This document shows, in pieces, positions 54,635-64,000 of a DNA stretch of 64,000 bases. Every line of letters begins with the position of its first letter. The stretch's first letter is position 1. The DNA is from Dysgonamonadaceae bacterium (GTDB lineage Bacteria; Bacteroidota; Bacteroidia; Bacteroidales; Azobacteroidaceae). The position numbers and the translations under genes are program-made. The DNA is taken from the NCBI GenBank assembly GCA_031269685.1, contig JAISYU010000075.1, positions 1 through 64,000 on the forward strand. The letters run 5' to 3'. The notes below the pieces were generated by a model, which did not search any database, was not told where the DNA came from, and saw only the letters and a program-made list of their open reading frames with translations.

Positions 54635-55933
54635 ATGAAATACTGGCAACCTGAGATAGAGACTATGCCGCGGAAAGAACTTGAAGCCCTTCAACTCGAA
54701 CGGCTTAAGTTTATGCTGATTACGGCTCAAAATTCACCCTTTTATAAGAAACTGTTTGCAGAAAAGGGTGTCGAGCCAAACAAAGTGAAATCACTCGAAG
54801 ACCTTCGGCTACTACCGTTTACATCAAAGGACGACCTGCGCGAAAACTATCCTTTCGGGATGGTTGCCATACCTTTACGGGAATGTGTGAGGCTTCATTC
54901 ATCAAGCGGTACGACCGGTAATCCAACAGTTGTGTTACATTCCAGAAAAGACCTCGATGAATGGGCGAACCAGGTGGCGAGATGCATGTACATGGTGGGG
55001 ATCCGAGACTATGACGTGTTTCAAAACACATCGGGATACGGCATGTTTACAGGCGGACTGGGATTCCAGTACGGCGCAGAGAAACTTGGCTGCCTTACGG
55101 TGCCTGCTGCCGCCGGAAATTCCAAACGGCAAATAAAATTTATAACTGATTTCGGAACGACATGCCTTCATATTATACCAAGTTACGCTACACGGCTTGC
55201 AGAAGTAATGTATGCGGAAAATATTGACCCCCGTAAAGATACAAAACTGCATACGTTATGTATAGGAGCGGAACCACACAGCGAAGAACAGCGTCAAAGG
55301 ATAGAACAGTTGCTTGGTGTGAGAGCATTTAACTGTTTCGGTATGTCGGAAATGAATGGTCCAGGTGTCGCATTCGAATGTACCGAACAAAACGGGTTAC
55401 ATATATGGGAAGATTATACTATTGTGGAGATAATTAACCCCGAAACGCTTGAACCTGTGGCTGATGGAGAAGTCGGAGAGCTTGTGCTGACAACAATTAA
55501 CAGACAGGCTATGCCGCTAATACGCTATCATACACGAGATTTAACTTCAATAATCCCAGGTAAGTGCCCATGCGGACGAACGCACAAACGCATTAGCAGA
55601 TTTAAGGGACGCAGCGATGATATGCTGATACTGAAAGGAGTAAACATATTCCCAATTCAAATAGAAAGGGTTCTTATGATGTTCCAAGAGCTTGGCAGTA
55701 ACTATCTTATAACAGTAGAAAATATCGACAACAATGATGAAATGCTGATTGAAGTTGAACTAAACGACCTGTTCACAGATGATTATGCAGTACTGCAAAA
55801 CCTGACTAAGAATATCGTACGGCAACTGAAAGATGAACTCCTGATAACACCAAAACTGAAACTTGTGAGCAAAGGATCACTTCCTATTCATGAAGGAAAG
55901 GCTGTGAGAGTTAAAGATTTAAGAATATTCTAA
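54635..55933 (+). CDS. paaK: Phenylacetate-CoA ligase-like adenylate-forming enzyme
   Basis: 432 aa, typical PaaK length. Adenylation motifs: SSSGTTGNPTVVLHSRKDLD (P-loop-like, about residues 89-108), FNCFGMSEMNGPGVAFEC, EVGELVLTTINRQAMPLIRY, HTRDLTSII and the C-terminal GRSDDMLILKGVNIFPIQIE. It forms aryl-acetyl-CoA from the free acid. In Bacteroidota this gene is commonly paired with an ACT-domain gene, often near indolepyruvate:ferredoxin oxidoreductase genes, where it serves aromatic amino acid metabolism. The oxidoreductase genes are not adjacent here. It is the first gene of a three-gene operon. Confidence 0.92.
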   Translation: MKYWQPEIETMPRKELEALQLERLKFMLITAQNSPFYKKLFAEKGVEPNKVKSLEDLRLLPFTSKDDLRENYPFGMVAIPLRECVRLHSSSGTTGNPTVVLHSRKDLDEWANQVARCMYMVGIRDYDVFQNTSGYGMFTGGLGFQYGAEKLGCLTVPAAAGNSKRQIKFITDFGTTCLHIIPSYATRLAEVMYAENIDPRKDTKLHTLCIGAEPHSEEQRQRIEQLLGVRAFNCFGMSEMNGPGVAFECTEQNGLHIWEDYTIVEIINPETLEPVADGEVGELVLTTINRQAMPLIRYHTRDLTSIIPGKCPCGRTHKRISRFKGRSDDMLILKGVNIFPIQIERVLMMFQELGSNYLITVENIDNNDEMLIEVELNDLFTDDYAVLQNLTKNIVRQLKDELLITPKLKLVSKGSLPIHEGKAVRVKDLRIF

Positions 55934-55945
55934 AATAAAAAGGTT

Positions 55946-56371
55946 ATGACAATAAATCAAATATCTATATTCCTCGAAAATAAATACGGCAAACTAAGCG
56001 AAATACTTGCCATGCTCGGAAAAGAAAATATACGAATCATTGCAGCAACTGTTGCTGACACCTCTGAGTTCGGTATTCTGAGAATTATCGTTAATGATGC
56101 GCAAAAAGCGTATGACCTGCTGAAAAGAAACAATGTGAATGCAAATATTACCGACGTATTGGCAATTACAACCAAGTCGGAAGCAGGAACTTTCGCTTAT
56201 ACATTCAACCTATTCACTATGGCAGGACTAAGTATAGAATATATGTACTGCTTTTCGGTTGGAGAACAGTCAATACTGATCCTGAGAACAAATAATCGTA
56301 ATGCAGCCCTTGAAGTTATACAAAAAAATAACCTCGGATACATAGATGAAAACAAACTAAACAGCCTCTAA
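55946..56371 (+). CDS. Tandem ACT-domain protein
   Basis: 141 aa made of two ACT domains (TINQISIFLENKYGKLSEIL ... and, from about residue 72, AGTFAYTFNLFTMAGLSIEY). ACT domains bind amino acids; a stand-alone pair next to paaK probably senses an aromatic amino acid or modulates the ligase. It lies 12 bp after paaK and 3 bp before argF'. Confidence 0.88.
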   Translation: MTINQISIFLENKYGKLSEILAMLGKENIRIIAATVADTSEFGILRIIVNDAQKAYDLLKRNNVNANITDVLAITTKSEAGTFAYTFNLFTMAGLSIEYMYCFSVGEQSILILRTNNRNAALEVIQKNNLGYIDENKLNSL

Positions 56372-56374
56372 ACA

Positions 56375-57328
56375 ATGAGAATATTTACTAATGTAAAAGA
56401 TTTGGGAGATTTGAAAATCGCCTTAAATGAAGCTTTTGAAATAAAGAAAGATCGCTTTGCTTTTAAACATCTGGGAGAAAACAAAACACTTATGCTTGTC
56501 TTCTTTAACTCAAGCCTCCGCACAAGATTGAGTTCACAGAAAGCAGCAATAAATCTCGGAATGAACACAATGGTACTTGATATAAACCAGGGCGCATGGA
56601 AACTCGAAACTGAACGTGGTGTGATAATGGACGGGGATAAGTCCGAACACCTGCTGGAAGCAATACCCGTTATGGGTTGCTATTGCGACATAATAGGAAT
56701 ACGCTCTTTCGCAAAGTTTGAAAATAAAGCCGACGATTACTCAGAAAAAATACTTAATCAGTTTATAATAAACTCAGGTCGCCCGGTATTCAGTATGGAA
56801 AGCGCTATAGTACATCCATTACAGGCTTTCGCAGACCTGATTACGATAGAAGAATTCAAAACAAAAGCACGTCCTAAAGTCGTAATGACTTGGGCGCCTC
56901 ATCCACGCGCACTTCCTCAAGCGGTACCAAATTCTTTTGCAGACTTTATGAATGAGGCGGATGTGGAATTTGTAATCACTCATCCGGAAGGGTATGAACT
57001 TGACCCGCAATTCGTACGGGGTGCAAAGATTGAGCATAACCAGGAGAAAGCCTTTGAAGGCGCTGACTTTATTTACGCTAAGAATTGGTCGCCGTTTCGC
57101 GATGATATTTACGGACAGGTAGTAAATATAGACCTTTCGTGGACAGTGGATTCACGCAAAATGAACCTTACGGACGATGCATTTTTTATGCACTGCCTAC
57201 CTGTGCGCCGCAACATGATAGTTACAGATGACGTAATAGAAAGCCCGCGTTCGATAGTAATTAAAGAAGCAGCCAACCGCGAAATATCATGCCAGGTAGT
57301 ACTAAAAAGGATGCTTCGCAGTTTGTGA
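56375..57328 (+). CDS. argF': N-succinylornithine/N-acetylornithine carbamoyltransferase
   Basis: 317 aa, the Bacteroidota type that carbamoylates N-acylated ornithine for arginine synthesis. The carbamoyl-phosphate loop reads FFNSSLRTRLS (residues 44-54) in place of the STRT of ordinary ornithine transcarbamylase. HPLQAFADL follows, and the C-terminal HCLPVRRNMIVTDDV is diagnostic. The position I align with Pro90 of the B. fragilis succinylornithine enzyme is Ser90 here (DGDKSEHLLEAIPVMG). From memory, Ser or Pro at this site favours the succinylated substrate and Glu the acetylated one. The other arg genes are outside the window. Confidence 0.9.
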   Translation: MRIFTNVKDLGDLKIALNEAFEIKKDRFAFKHLGENKTLMLVFFNSSLRTRLSSQKAAINLGMNTMVLDINQGAWKLETERGVIMDGDKSEHLLEAIPVMGCYCDIIGIRSFAKFENKADDYSEKILNQFIINSGRPVFSMESAIVHPLQAFADLITIEEFKTKARPKVVMTWAPHPRALPQAVPNSFADFMNEADVEFVITHPEGYELDPQFVRGAKIEHNQEKAFEGADFIYAKNWSPFRDDIYGQVVNIDLSWTVDSRKMNLTDDAFFMHCLPVRRNMIVTDDVIESPRSIVIKEAANREISCQVVLKRMLRSL

Positions 57329-57373
57329 CAAGTTTTTCCACGTAGAAGGCGGTTAGAAAGCAAGATCTGCAGT

Positions 57374-58030
57374 TTATTTATTCTGTGCTCGATTCACTCT
57401 TCTTTTCACTAAGTTAAGTTCTTTCTCGGTCAGGGTAAGTGCATCGACAATCTCCTCGATCACCTCTTCAATCCTGTACACGGAAGCCTTTGCAATCCTC
57501 TGCGATGCCTTCCTGTAAAATGTTAAACTATACGCCTTGTCCAAGAAAATCTGCTCAGCAGAATAAATCGGCTGCAAGATTGAGTTGCTTTTAGGATAAT
57601 TCAGTACATTATCCGGATTCTTTTCCCATTGTTTTTGTTTGTCGAACGCCTCTTTCTCCATAAAAGTAATATTACTTACTTTCATGGAACAAACACTGTC
57701 ATTGAACAAAAATGTTGCTGTATAATTCATATACATAGCAAAAGTTTGCATCATCTGCTTACTGATTTCAATATAATCAGTAAGATTACAGACAATCCTG
57801 TCCGGCTTATCCATTGCCACGAATCCCTCAACCGGTTTAAGGTCGTTATTAACATAATCTAGTATCCGGTCATGAATTTCTTTCTGCGTCAGATTTGCAT
57901 TGATATTTTCCATAAACGTAATTTTTCCGTTTACAAGCGGAATACTGTCTGATTTGGAAAATACCGGCAACGAATTTGAGCAGAATAAAACAATCAGACT
58001 CAACAATAAAACATACACTTTCCTTTTCAT
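57374..58030 (-). CDS. Exported DUF4468-like protein
   Basis: 218 aa from ATG 58030, with signal peptide MKRKVYVLLLSLIVLFCSNS (cleavage near residue 25). The frame continues 135 codons upstream but that part is antisense to the amn promoter and start. The mature N-terminus (IPLVNGKITFMENINANLTQ, then EIHDRILDYVNND) fits the DUF4468 pattern of a TBP-like fold common in Bacteroidota exported proteins. The C-terminal part is rich in charged helices (EEVIEEIVDALTLTEKELNL). Function unknown. It is convergent with argF', 45 bp between stops. Confidence 0.7.
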   Translation of the reverse strand: MKRKVYVLLLSLIVLFCSNSLPVFSKSDSIPLVNGKITFMENINANLTQKEIHDRILDYVNNDLKPVEGFVAMDKPDRIVCNLTDYIEISKQMMQTFAMYMNYTATFLFNDSVCSMKVSNITFMEKEAFDKQKQWEKNPDNVLNYPKSNSILQPIYSAEQIFLDKAYSLTFYRKASQRIAKASVYRIEEVIEEIVDALTLTEKELNLVKRRVNRAQNK

Positions 58031-58138
58031 ATTTGTAATAAATAAATTATGCTGCAAAATTACATGAAAACATTTAGAAATCCAAACACGTGCAAATAAG
58101 AAAGTCATTGAAAATAAATATTTATTAACTTTTTTTCC

Positions 58139-58146
58139 TACCTTTG
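58139..58146 (+). promoter_or_regulatory. -7 element of amn-holA
   Basis: TACCTTTG, 35 nt before the amn ATG. Confidence 0.72.
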
Positions 58147-58181
58147 CAACCGTATTCAAACTCAAAACAACGCGAACCAAA

Positions 58182-58958
58182 ATGAAAACCAGACAGGAAA
58201 TCATAGAAAACTGGCTGCCGAGGTATACGAAAAGATCCCTTGAAGAATTTACCCCGTATATCTTGCTGACTAACTTTAATAAGTATGTTGAGATATTCGC
58301 AGAGTACTGTAATGTGCCTGTGATCGGAAGCGAAGGCAATATGCCGAACGCATCTGCCGAAGGAATTACGATAATCAATTTCGGAATGGGGTCAGCTAAC
58401 GCCGCAACAATCATGGATTTGCTTGTAGCTGTCAAACCTAAAGCAGTACTCTTCCTTGGTAAATGCGGAGGATTGAAGGCTAAAAATGAAGTAGGAGATT
58501 ATATACTACCGATAGCGGCAATACGGGGAGAAGGGACGTCAAATGACTATATGCCCGGCGAAGTTCCTTCCTTGCCGGCGTTCAGTTTGCTGCGCGCAGT
58601 GTCATCTATCGTCCGCAACCACGGAAGAGACTACTGGACAGGGACTGTTTACACTACCAACCGCAGGGTATGGGAACATGACGAGGAATTTAAGGATTAT
58701 CTGAGGAAAATTCGCGCTATCGGTGTTGATATGGAGACAGCAACATTGCTTACTGTCGGCTTTGCTAACCAGATTCCTACCGGAGCATTGCTTTTAGTCA
58801 GCGACCAGCCAATGATTTCCGAAGGCATCAAGACTGAAAAAAGTGACGAGCGAGTAACTAAAAATTTCGTCAGGGAACATGTGCTTATCGGCATTGAATC
58901 TCTCAAAACAATTATCGAAAACAAAGAAACTGTAAAACATTTACGCTTTGAATGGTAA
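58182..58958 (+). CDS. amn: AMP nucleosidase
   Basis: 258 aa, the short Bacteroidota type of the PNP/UDP phosphorylase superfamily. It hydrolyses AMP to adenine and ribose 5-phosphate. Motifs: IINFGMGSANAATIMDLLVA, VLFLGKCGGLKAKNEVGDYI, LPIAAIRGEGTSNDYMP, GVDMETATLLTVGF and LLLVSDQPM. The ribose product would feed the pentose phosphate pathway. It is followed after 3 bp by holA in the same transcript. Confidence 0.9.
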   Translation: MKTRQEIIENWLPRYTKRSLEEFTPYILLTNFNKYVEIFAEYCNVPVIGSEGNMPNASAEGITIINFGMGSANAATIMDLLVAVKPKAVLFLGKCGGLKAKNEVGDYILPIAAIRGEGTSNDYMPGEVPSLPAFSLLRAVSSIVRNHGRDYWTGTVYTTNRRVWEHDEEFKDYLRKIRAIGVDMETATLLTVGFANQIPTGALLLVSDQPMISEGIKTEKSDERVTKNFVREHVLIGIESLKTIIENKETVKHLRFEW

Positions 58959-58961
58959 GAC

Positions 58962-59978
58962 ATGGCAAAAGAACTTAACTTTGAAGACATAAAAAGGAGC
59001 ATTATTGCCGGACAATTTGCGTCTATTTATCTGCTACAGGGCGAAGAAGAATATTTTATCGACCGACTTACAGATGAAATAATCAACAATGCGCTAAAAG
59101 ATGAGGAACGTGACTTTAACCAGATCATTTTTTACGGCGCGGATGCTTCACCGGAGGCTGTGATTGGTGCATGTAAGAGATTTCCTTTGATGTCAGAGCG
59201 ACAACTTGTGGTTCTTAAAGAAGCGCAGAACATGAAGAACAAAGATATTGAGGAACTTGTTTTTTATGTCTCCAAACCTCTCACTTCGACAATCTTCGTA
59301 ATCTGTTACAAACACGGTAAACTTGACGGGCGAAAGAAACTTCCCTCCGAAATTTCGAAAAAAGGCATTGTATTTGAGTCAAAAAGATTATATGATAATC
59401 AAATTACGCCTTTTATCTGCACATATATAAAAAGCAGGAACCTTCGTATCGAAGACAGTGCGGCTCAACTCATGGCAGATTCGCTTGGTGCTAATGTCAG
59501 TAAGCTTGTAAACGAAATAGAAAAGCTTATAATCACATTACCCGCTAAAAGTACGATTACATCCTCGCTTATAGAAGAAAATATCGGCATAAGTAAAGAT
59601 TTTAACAACTTTGAACTGCAGCGAGCGATCGCAAAGCGTGATGTGTTGAAGGCAAACCGCATTGCAAAATATTTTGATAACAACCCTAAGAATAATCCTT
59701 TAGTTTTGTCTTTGACAGTACTCTTCAACTTTTTCGCAAATCTTATGATATGCCACTATGAAAACGATAAATCGCTCGGTGCTATTAAAACGACTCTCGG
59801 TTTACGCTTTGATATGCAGGGTTATGATTATGTTGACGGTTTAAAGAATTACAATGCTTTCCAAACAATGCAAATAATCTCGCTTATCCGCGAAACCGAC
59901 GCCCGTTCCAAAGGATTCAATTCCTCTCTGTCCGACGGAGCGTTGTTAAAAGAATTACTTTTCAGGGTTATGCACTGA
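58962..59978 (+). CDS. holA: DNA polymerase III subunit delta
   Basis: 338 aa clamp-loader subunit that opens the sliding clamp. The N-terminal AAA+-like domain without Walker A shows IYLLQGEEEYFIDRLTDEII and RFPLMSERQLVVLKEAQNMK. The middle has KRLYDNQITPFICTYIKSRN and SLGANVSKLVNEIEKLII. The C-terminal helical domain includes KNNPLVLSLTVLFNFFANLM and ends DGALLKELLFRVMH. The family is divergent; order and motif spacing fit well. Confidence 0.92.
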   Translation: MAKELNFEDIKRSIIAGQFASIYLLQGEEEYFIDRLTDEIINNALKDEERDFNQIIFYGADASPEAVIGACKRFPLMSERQLVVLKEAQNMKNKDIEELVFYVSKPLTSTIFVICYKHGKLDGRKKLPSEISKKGIVFESKRLYDNQITPFICTYIKSRNLRIEDSAAQLMADSLGANVSKLVNEIEKLIITLPAKSTITSSLIEENIGISKDFNNFELQRAIAKRDVLKANRIAKYFDNNPKNNPLVLSLTVLFNFFANLMICHYENDKSLGAIKTTLGLRFDMQGYDYVDGLKNYNAFQTMQIISLIRETDARSKGFNSSLSDGALLKELLFRVMH

Positions 59979-59996
59979 ATAAACTAAGCAAAAAGT

Positions 59997-60152
59997 ATTA
60001 TTAAATCAATCAAATTCAGGTTAATTACGGCTTTAACAATCGTGTCTTGTGAGAAATACGAAAAGGAAGAAGATAATGCCTGCATTTTTCAACAGGATAT
60101 GACGGAAAACGAGATAAAAGCCACTCTTCTTTATAAATTCTCTTCTTTTTAA
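59997..60152 (+). pseudogene. Remnant of a small lipoprotein gene
   Basis: An open stretch without an ATG at its beginning reads (from an ATT at 59997) IIKSIKFRLITALTIVSC, then EKYEKEEDNACIFQQDMTEN, and stops at 60150-60152 after FSSF. The first part is a convincing lipoprotein signal (basic residues, hydrophobic core, lipobox IVSC), the rest acidic. The only ATG (60099) lies after the signal. Either the gene uses a rare start such as ATT, or it has lost its start and is decaying. There is no promoter of the local type in front of it. Confidence 0.4.
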
Positions 60153-60162
60153 TTATTTTTCT

Positions 60163-60170
60163 TACCTTTG
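60163..60170 (+). promoter_or_regulatory. -7 element of ribE
   Basis: TACCTTTG, 45 nt before the ribE ATG. No FMN riboswitch can be recognised in the short leader. Confidence 0.72.
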
Positions 60171-60215
60171 CGCGGCAGATTCATGATTTAATTAATCATT
60201 ATATATATAATAAGT

Positions 60216-60818
60216 ATGTTTTCTGGAATAGTTGAAGAAGTGGCTACGGTAACTGCGTTAGCTTTGGACAGGGGCAATATTGACATTAGCCTTCGTTGTT
60301 CGTTTACCGGGGAATTGAGAATAGACCAGAGTGTTTCTCATAACGGGGTTTGCCTGACAGTTACGGCGATAGATGGGGATATTTATACTGTGACGGCAGT
60401 CAGGGAGACGCTTTTGCGTTCTAATTTGGGTTTATTGAAAGTTGGCGACATTGTGAATGTAGAACGCAGCATGATTATGAACGGTCGTTTGGACGGTCAT
60501 ATAGTCCAAGGGCATGTTGATCAAATTGCGATATGTGCATCGGTAAAGGAGACCGCCGGTAGTTGGCTTTTCACGTTTGACTATCTTTTCGACAAGGACA
60601 TGGCGAAGCAAGGCTATATTACGGTTGAAAAAGGTTCCGTATGCGTGAATGGTGTTAGTTTAACGGTTTGTAATTCTCGGGACAATGGTTTTCAGGTAGC
60701 GATTATCCCATACACTTACCTGAACACTAATTTTCATTCTATAAAGGAGGGGACAGTAGTCAACCTTGAGTTTGACATTGTTGGCAAATACATCAGCAAG
60801 TTACGTGCTTTTTTGTAA
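60216..60818 (+). CDS. ribE: Riboflavin synthase
   Basis: 200 aa, made of two lumazine-binding repeats; dismutates two 6,7-dimethyl-8-ribityllumazine into riboflavin and a pyrimidinedione. N-terminal MFSGIVEEVATV and SVSHNGVCLTVT belong to repeat 1; NGRLDGHIVQGHVDQIA and VEKGSVCVNGVSLTVCN to repeat 2. Its 3' end overlaps the convergent miaA gene by 18 bp, so no space is left for a terminator between them. Confidence 0.95.
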   Translation: MFSGIVEEVATVTALALDRGNIDISLRCSFTGELRIDQSVSHNGVCLTVTAIDGDIYTVTAVRETLLRSNLGLLKVGDIVNVERSMIMNGRLDGHIVQGHVDQIAICASVKETAGSWLFTFDYLFDKDMAKQGYITVEKGSVCVNGVSLTVCNSRDNGFQVAIIPYTYLNTNFHSIKEGTVVNLEFDIVGKYISKLRAFL

Positions 60819-61727
60819 GAGCAAATCTTTGATGGTCTTTATTTTCTCTTTATTGGGAATAGAGGCGTCAATATTGTTGATTTTGAATCCCCGTCGTTCC
60901 ATTCCGCGGAACCAGGTCATCTGTCTTTTTGCGAATTGGTGTATTGCTGTTTCGAGTTGGCAGTACATTTCTTTGTAGTTTATTTTGCCGATTACGTAAA
61001 GGGTAACGAATTTGTATTCCAGTCCGTAATAGATCAGGTCATCTGGATTTATTCCTGTGTTGAGCAGGTTTTTTATTTCGTCGACCAATCCTTCGTTGAG
61101 GCGTTGGGATAGTCTTTTGCTGATTTTTTCCCTTCGGTTATCGCGGTCGACATTTATACATATTATAAGGCTGTTTATTTTTGGGGAATCTCTGCGGCTA
61201 TATTCGTGTGTTTTGTTAAATTCTTCGATTTCGATAGCCCTTATTGCGCGGTGTGGGGAATCGAGATCGGTTTTGTTGTGGATATTTTTGTAAGACTTGA
61301 GTATTTCGCCGAGCCTGTCTATTGGAAGATCCTTTAATTGCTTTCTTAATTCGTTGTTTTGCGGAACATTTGGGAGGTTGAAGCCGCCGAGTACGGACTC
61401 AATGTATAGTCCTGAGCCGCCGCAAAATACCGGAGGGGTTCCTCCTTTTGCTTTCAGGCGGTTAAAAGTTTCATGAAAGTCGTGTTGGAATCTGAATATG
61501 TTGTATTTCTCGCCGGCATCGCAAATGTCTATCAGGTGATACTTCACTTCTTTTCCGTTCACGGTATAATCCTTTATATCCTTGCCGGTTCCGATGTCCA
61601 TTCCGCGATATACTTGCCTTGAGTCGGCGCTGATGATCTCTGTTTCGAGTTCGGCGGCGAGTTTGGCGGCGAGGGCTGTCTTGCCGGAGGCGGTAGGACC
61701 GATAATTGTAATCAGTTCATATTCCAT
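60801..61727 (-). CDS. miaA: tRNA dimethylallyltransferase
   Basis: 308 aa. Attaches a dimethylallyl group to A37 of tRNAs reading UNN codons. P-loop IIGPTASGKTALAAKLAAEL (residues 8-27), then ISADSRQVYRGMDIGTGK, GGSGLYIESVLGGFNLP, SPHRAIRAIEI and the C-terminal AKRQMTWFRGM. The -7 element is only 7 nt before the ATG, so the leader is at most a few nucleotides. Confidence 0.95.
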   Translation of the reverse strand: MEYELITIIGPTASGKTALAAKLAAELETEIISADSRQVYRGMDIGTGKDIKDYTVNGKEVKYHLIDICDAGEKYNIFRFQHDFHETFNRLKAKGGTPPVFCGGSGLYIESVLGGFNLPNVPQNNELRKQLKDLPIDRLGEILKSYKNIHNKTDLDSPHRAIRAIEIEEFNKTHEYSRRDSPKINSLIICINVDRDNRREKISKRLSQRLNEGLVDEIKNLLNTGINPDDLIYYGLEYKFVTLYVIGKINYKEMYCQLETAIHQFAKRQMTWFRGMERRGFKINNIDASIPNKEKIKTIKDLLLQKST

Positions 61728-61734
61728 ACGGTTA

Positions 61735-61742
61735 CAAAGGTA
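61735..61742 (-). promoter_or_regulatory. -7 element of miaA
   Basis: TACCTTTG on the minus strand, 7 nt before the ATG. No convincing -33 element. Confidence 0.68.
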
Positions 61743-61765
61743 ATTATTTTTCTTTGCAAATAAAA

Positions 61766-61798
61766 TTGTTGCGATTCTGTGAATTTAGTGTAATTTTG
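61766..61798 (+). promoter_or_regulatory. Promoter of ligA
   Basis: TTG candidates at 61766-61768 and 61769-61771, and TAATTTTG at 61791-61798, giving spacers of about 19-22 bp. The leader is about 35 nt. Confidence 0.68.
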
Positions 61799-61805
61799 GG
61801 GCTGA

Positions 61806-63836
<2,031 letters not shown>

Positions 63837-63843
63837 TTGTGAG

Positions 63844-63885
63844 TTATACTCGGAGAACGGAAAATTATACTCGGGGAGCGGTTAG
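63844..63885. repeat. Two copies of a 21-bp unit directly after ligA
   Basis: TTATACTCGGAGAACGGAAA (63844) recurs as TTATACTCGGGGAGCGGTTA (63865), exactly 21 bp apart, starting 8 bp after the ligA stop. The remaining sequence to the window end (63886-64000) shows no gene or further clear copies. Confidence 0.7.
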
Positions 63886-64000
63886 TAAAAGACTAATGGT
63901 CAAGGGTAAGAATCTTTTGTCTGAATCTGAAAATCAATAAAAAAAGTAAACGAGTTAACAGGTTTGGCATTTGGATTTTTGTTATGAAGACAGAGAAGGA

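Noticed and set aside
58031-58435. N-terminal extension of the DUF4468-like protein
   Set aside because: It precedes a clear signal peptide at ATG 58030 and lies antisense to the amn promoter and start.
60171-60215. FMN riboswitch in front of ribE
   Set aside because: The leader between the -7 box and the ATG is about 40 nt, far too short for the RFN element, and no conserved motif is seen.

Overview
The window is a piece of a Bacteroidota genome, most likely order Bacteroidales. The evidence is the promoter signature TAnnTTTG (usually TACCTTTG) in front of most transcription units, sometimes with a TTG/TTTG element about 19-20 bp upstream, a SusC/SusD pair, Bacteroidota-specific families (GSCFA, DUF5686, DUF4249, DUF4468, DUF4469-like), a succinylornithine-type carbamoyltransferase and a paaK/ACT pair. 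Gene content is mostly chromosomal housekeeping, with a partial IS3-type element at the left edge. No prophage, CRISPR array or antiphage island is recognisable.

Layout. 1-531: truncated IS3-family OrfA and tRNA-Pro(GGG). 532-7542: ettA, a DUF5686 outer-membrane protein, uvrA. 7577-9424: a 23-bp tandem array and guaB. 9484-13492: GSCFA protein and a RecB/AddA-like helicase-nuclease. 13902-16232: an uncharacterised 272-aa protein followed by 1.3 kb of tandem repeats. 16233-21020: a secreted DUF6263-like protein, a DUF4249 lipoprotein and a Dna2-like nuclease-helicase. 21162-26201: ftcD, pgk, an uncharacterised 207-aa protein, a 42-bp array, and the beta and gamma subunits of a 2-oxoacid:ferredoxin oxidoreductase. 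26370-28476: a 567-aa AT-hook protein and a 21-bp array. 28806-35870: SusC, SusD and a SusE-position lipoprotein. 35988-37433: a lone sufB. 37600-40588: CPBP protease, menA, a repeat-dense intergenic region and a DUF4469-type DNA-binding protein. 41196-43658: three tandem secreted paralogues. 43751-47592: tkt-rpiB-xylA pentose operon. 47737-53517: polyprenyl glycosylphosphotransferase, FemAB-like protein, a small basic protein and a GH106-like glycosidase. 53786-63836: FkbM methyltransferase, paaK-ACT-argF', DUF4468 protein, amn-holA, ribE, miaA, ligA.

The most unusual property is the intergenic DNA. At least nine tandem repeats with mutually unrelated sequences sit at gene 3' ends: unit lengths are 23, 42, 9, 21, 42, 21, 22, 44 and 21 bp, plus a 65-bp duplication. 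Most lengths lie close to multiples of 21 bp, about two turns of B-DNA. In one case (15203-16040) separate blocks keep a common 21-bp register over more than 800 bp. Several arrays begin at or within a few tens of bases of a stop codon, and at least two lie between a stop codon and a rho-independent terminator, so they would be part of the mRNA 3' UTR. Three are next to genes of unknown function, one of which encodes an AT-hook protein with four modules that resemble the RNA polymerase alpha C-terminal domain.

Other oddities: ketoacid oxidoreductase beta and gamma subunits without an alpha subunit, sufB without the rest of the suf operon, a probable leaderless gene at 50230-50586, and a likely decayed small lipoprotein gene at 59997-60152. 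All assignments are from reading the sequence; no database search was run.
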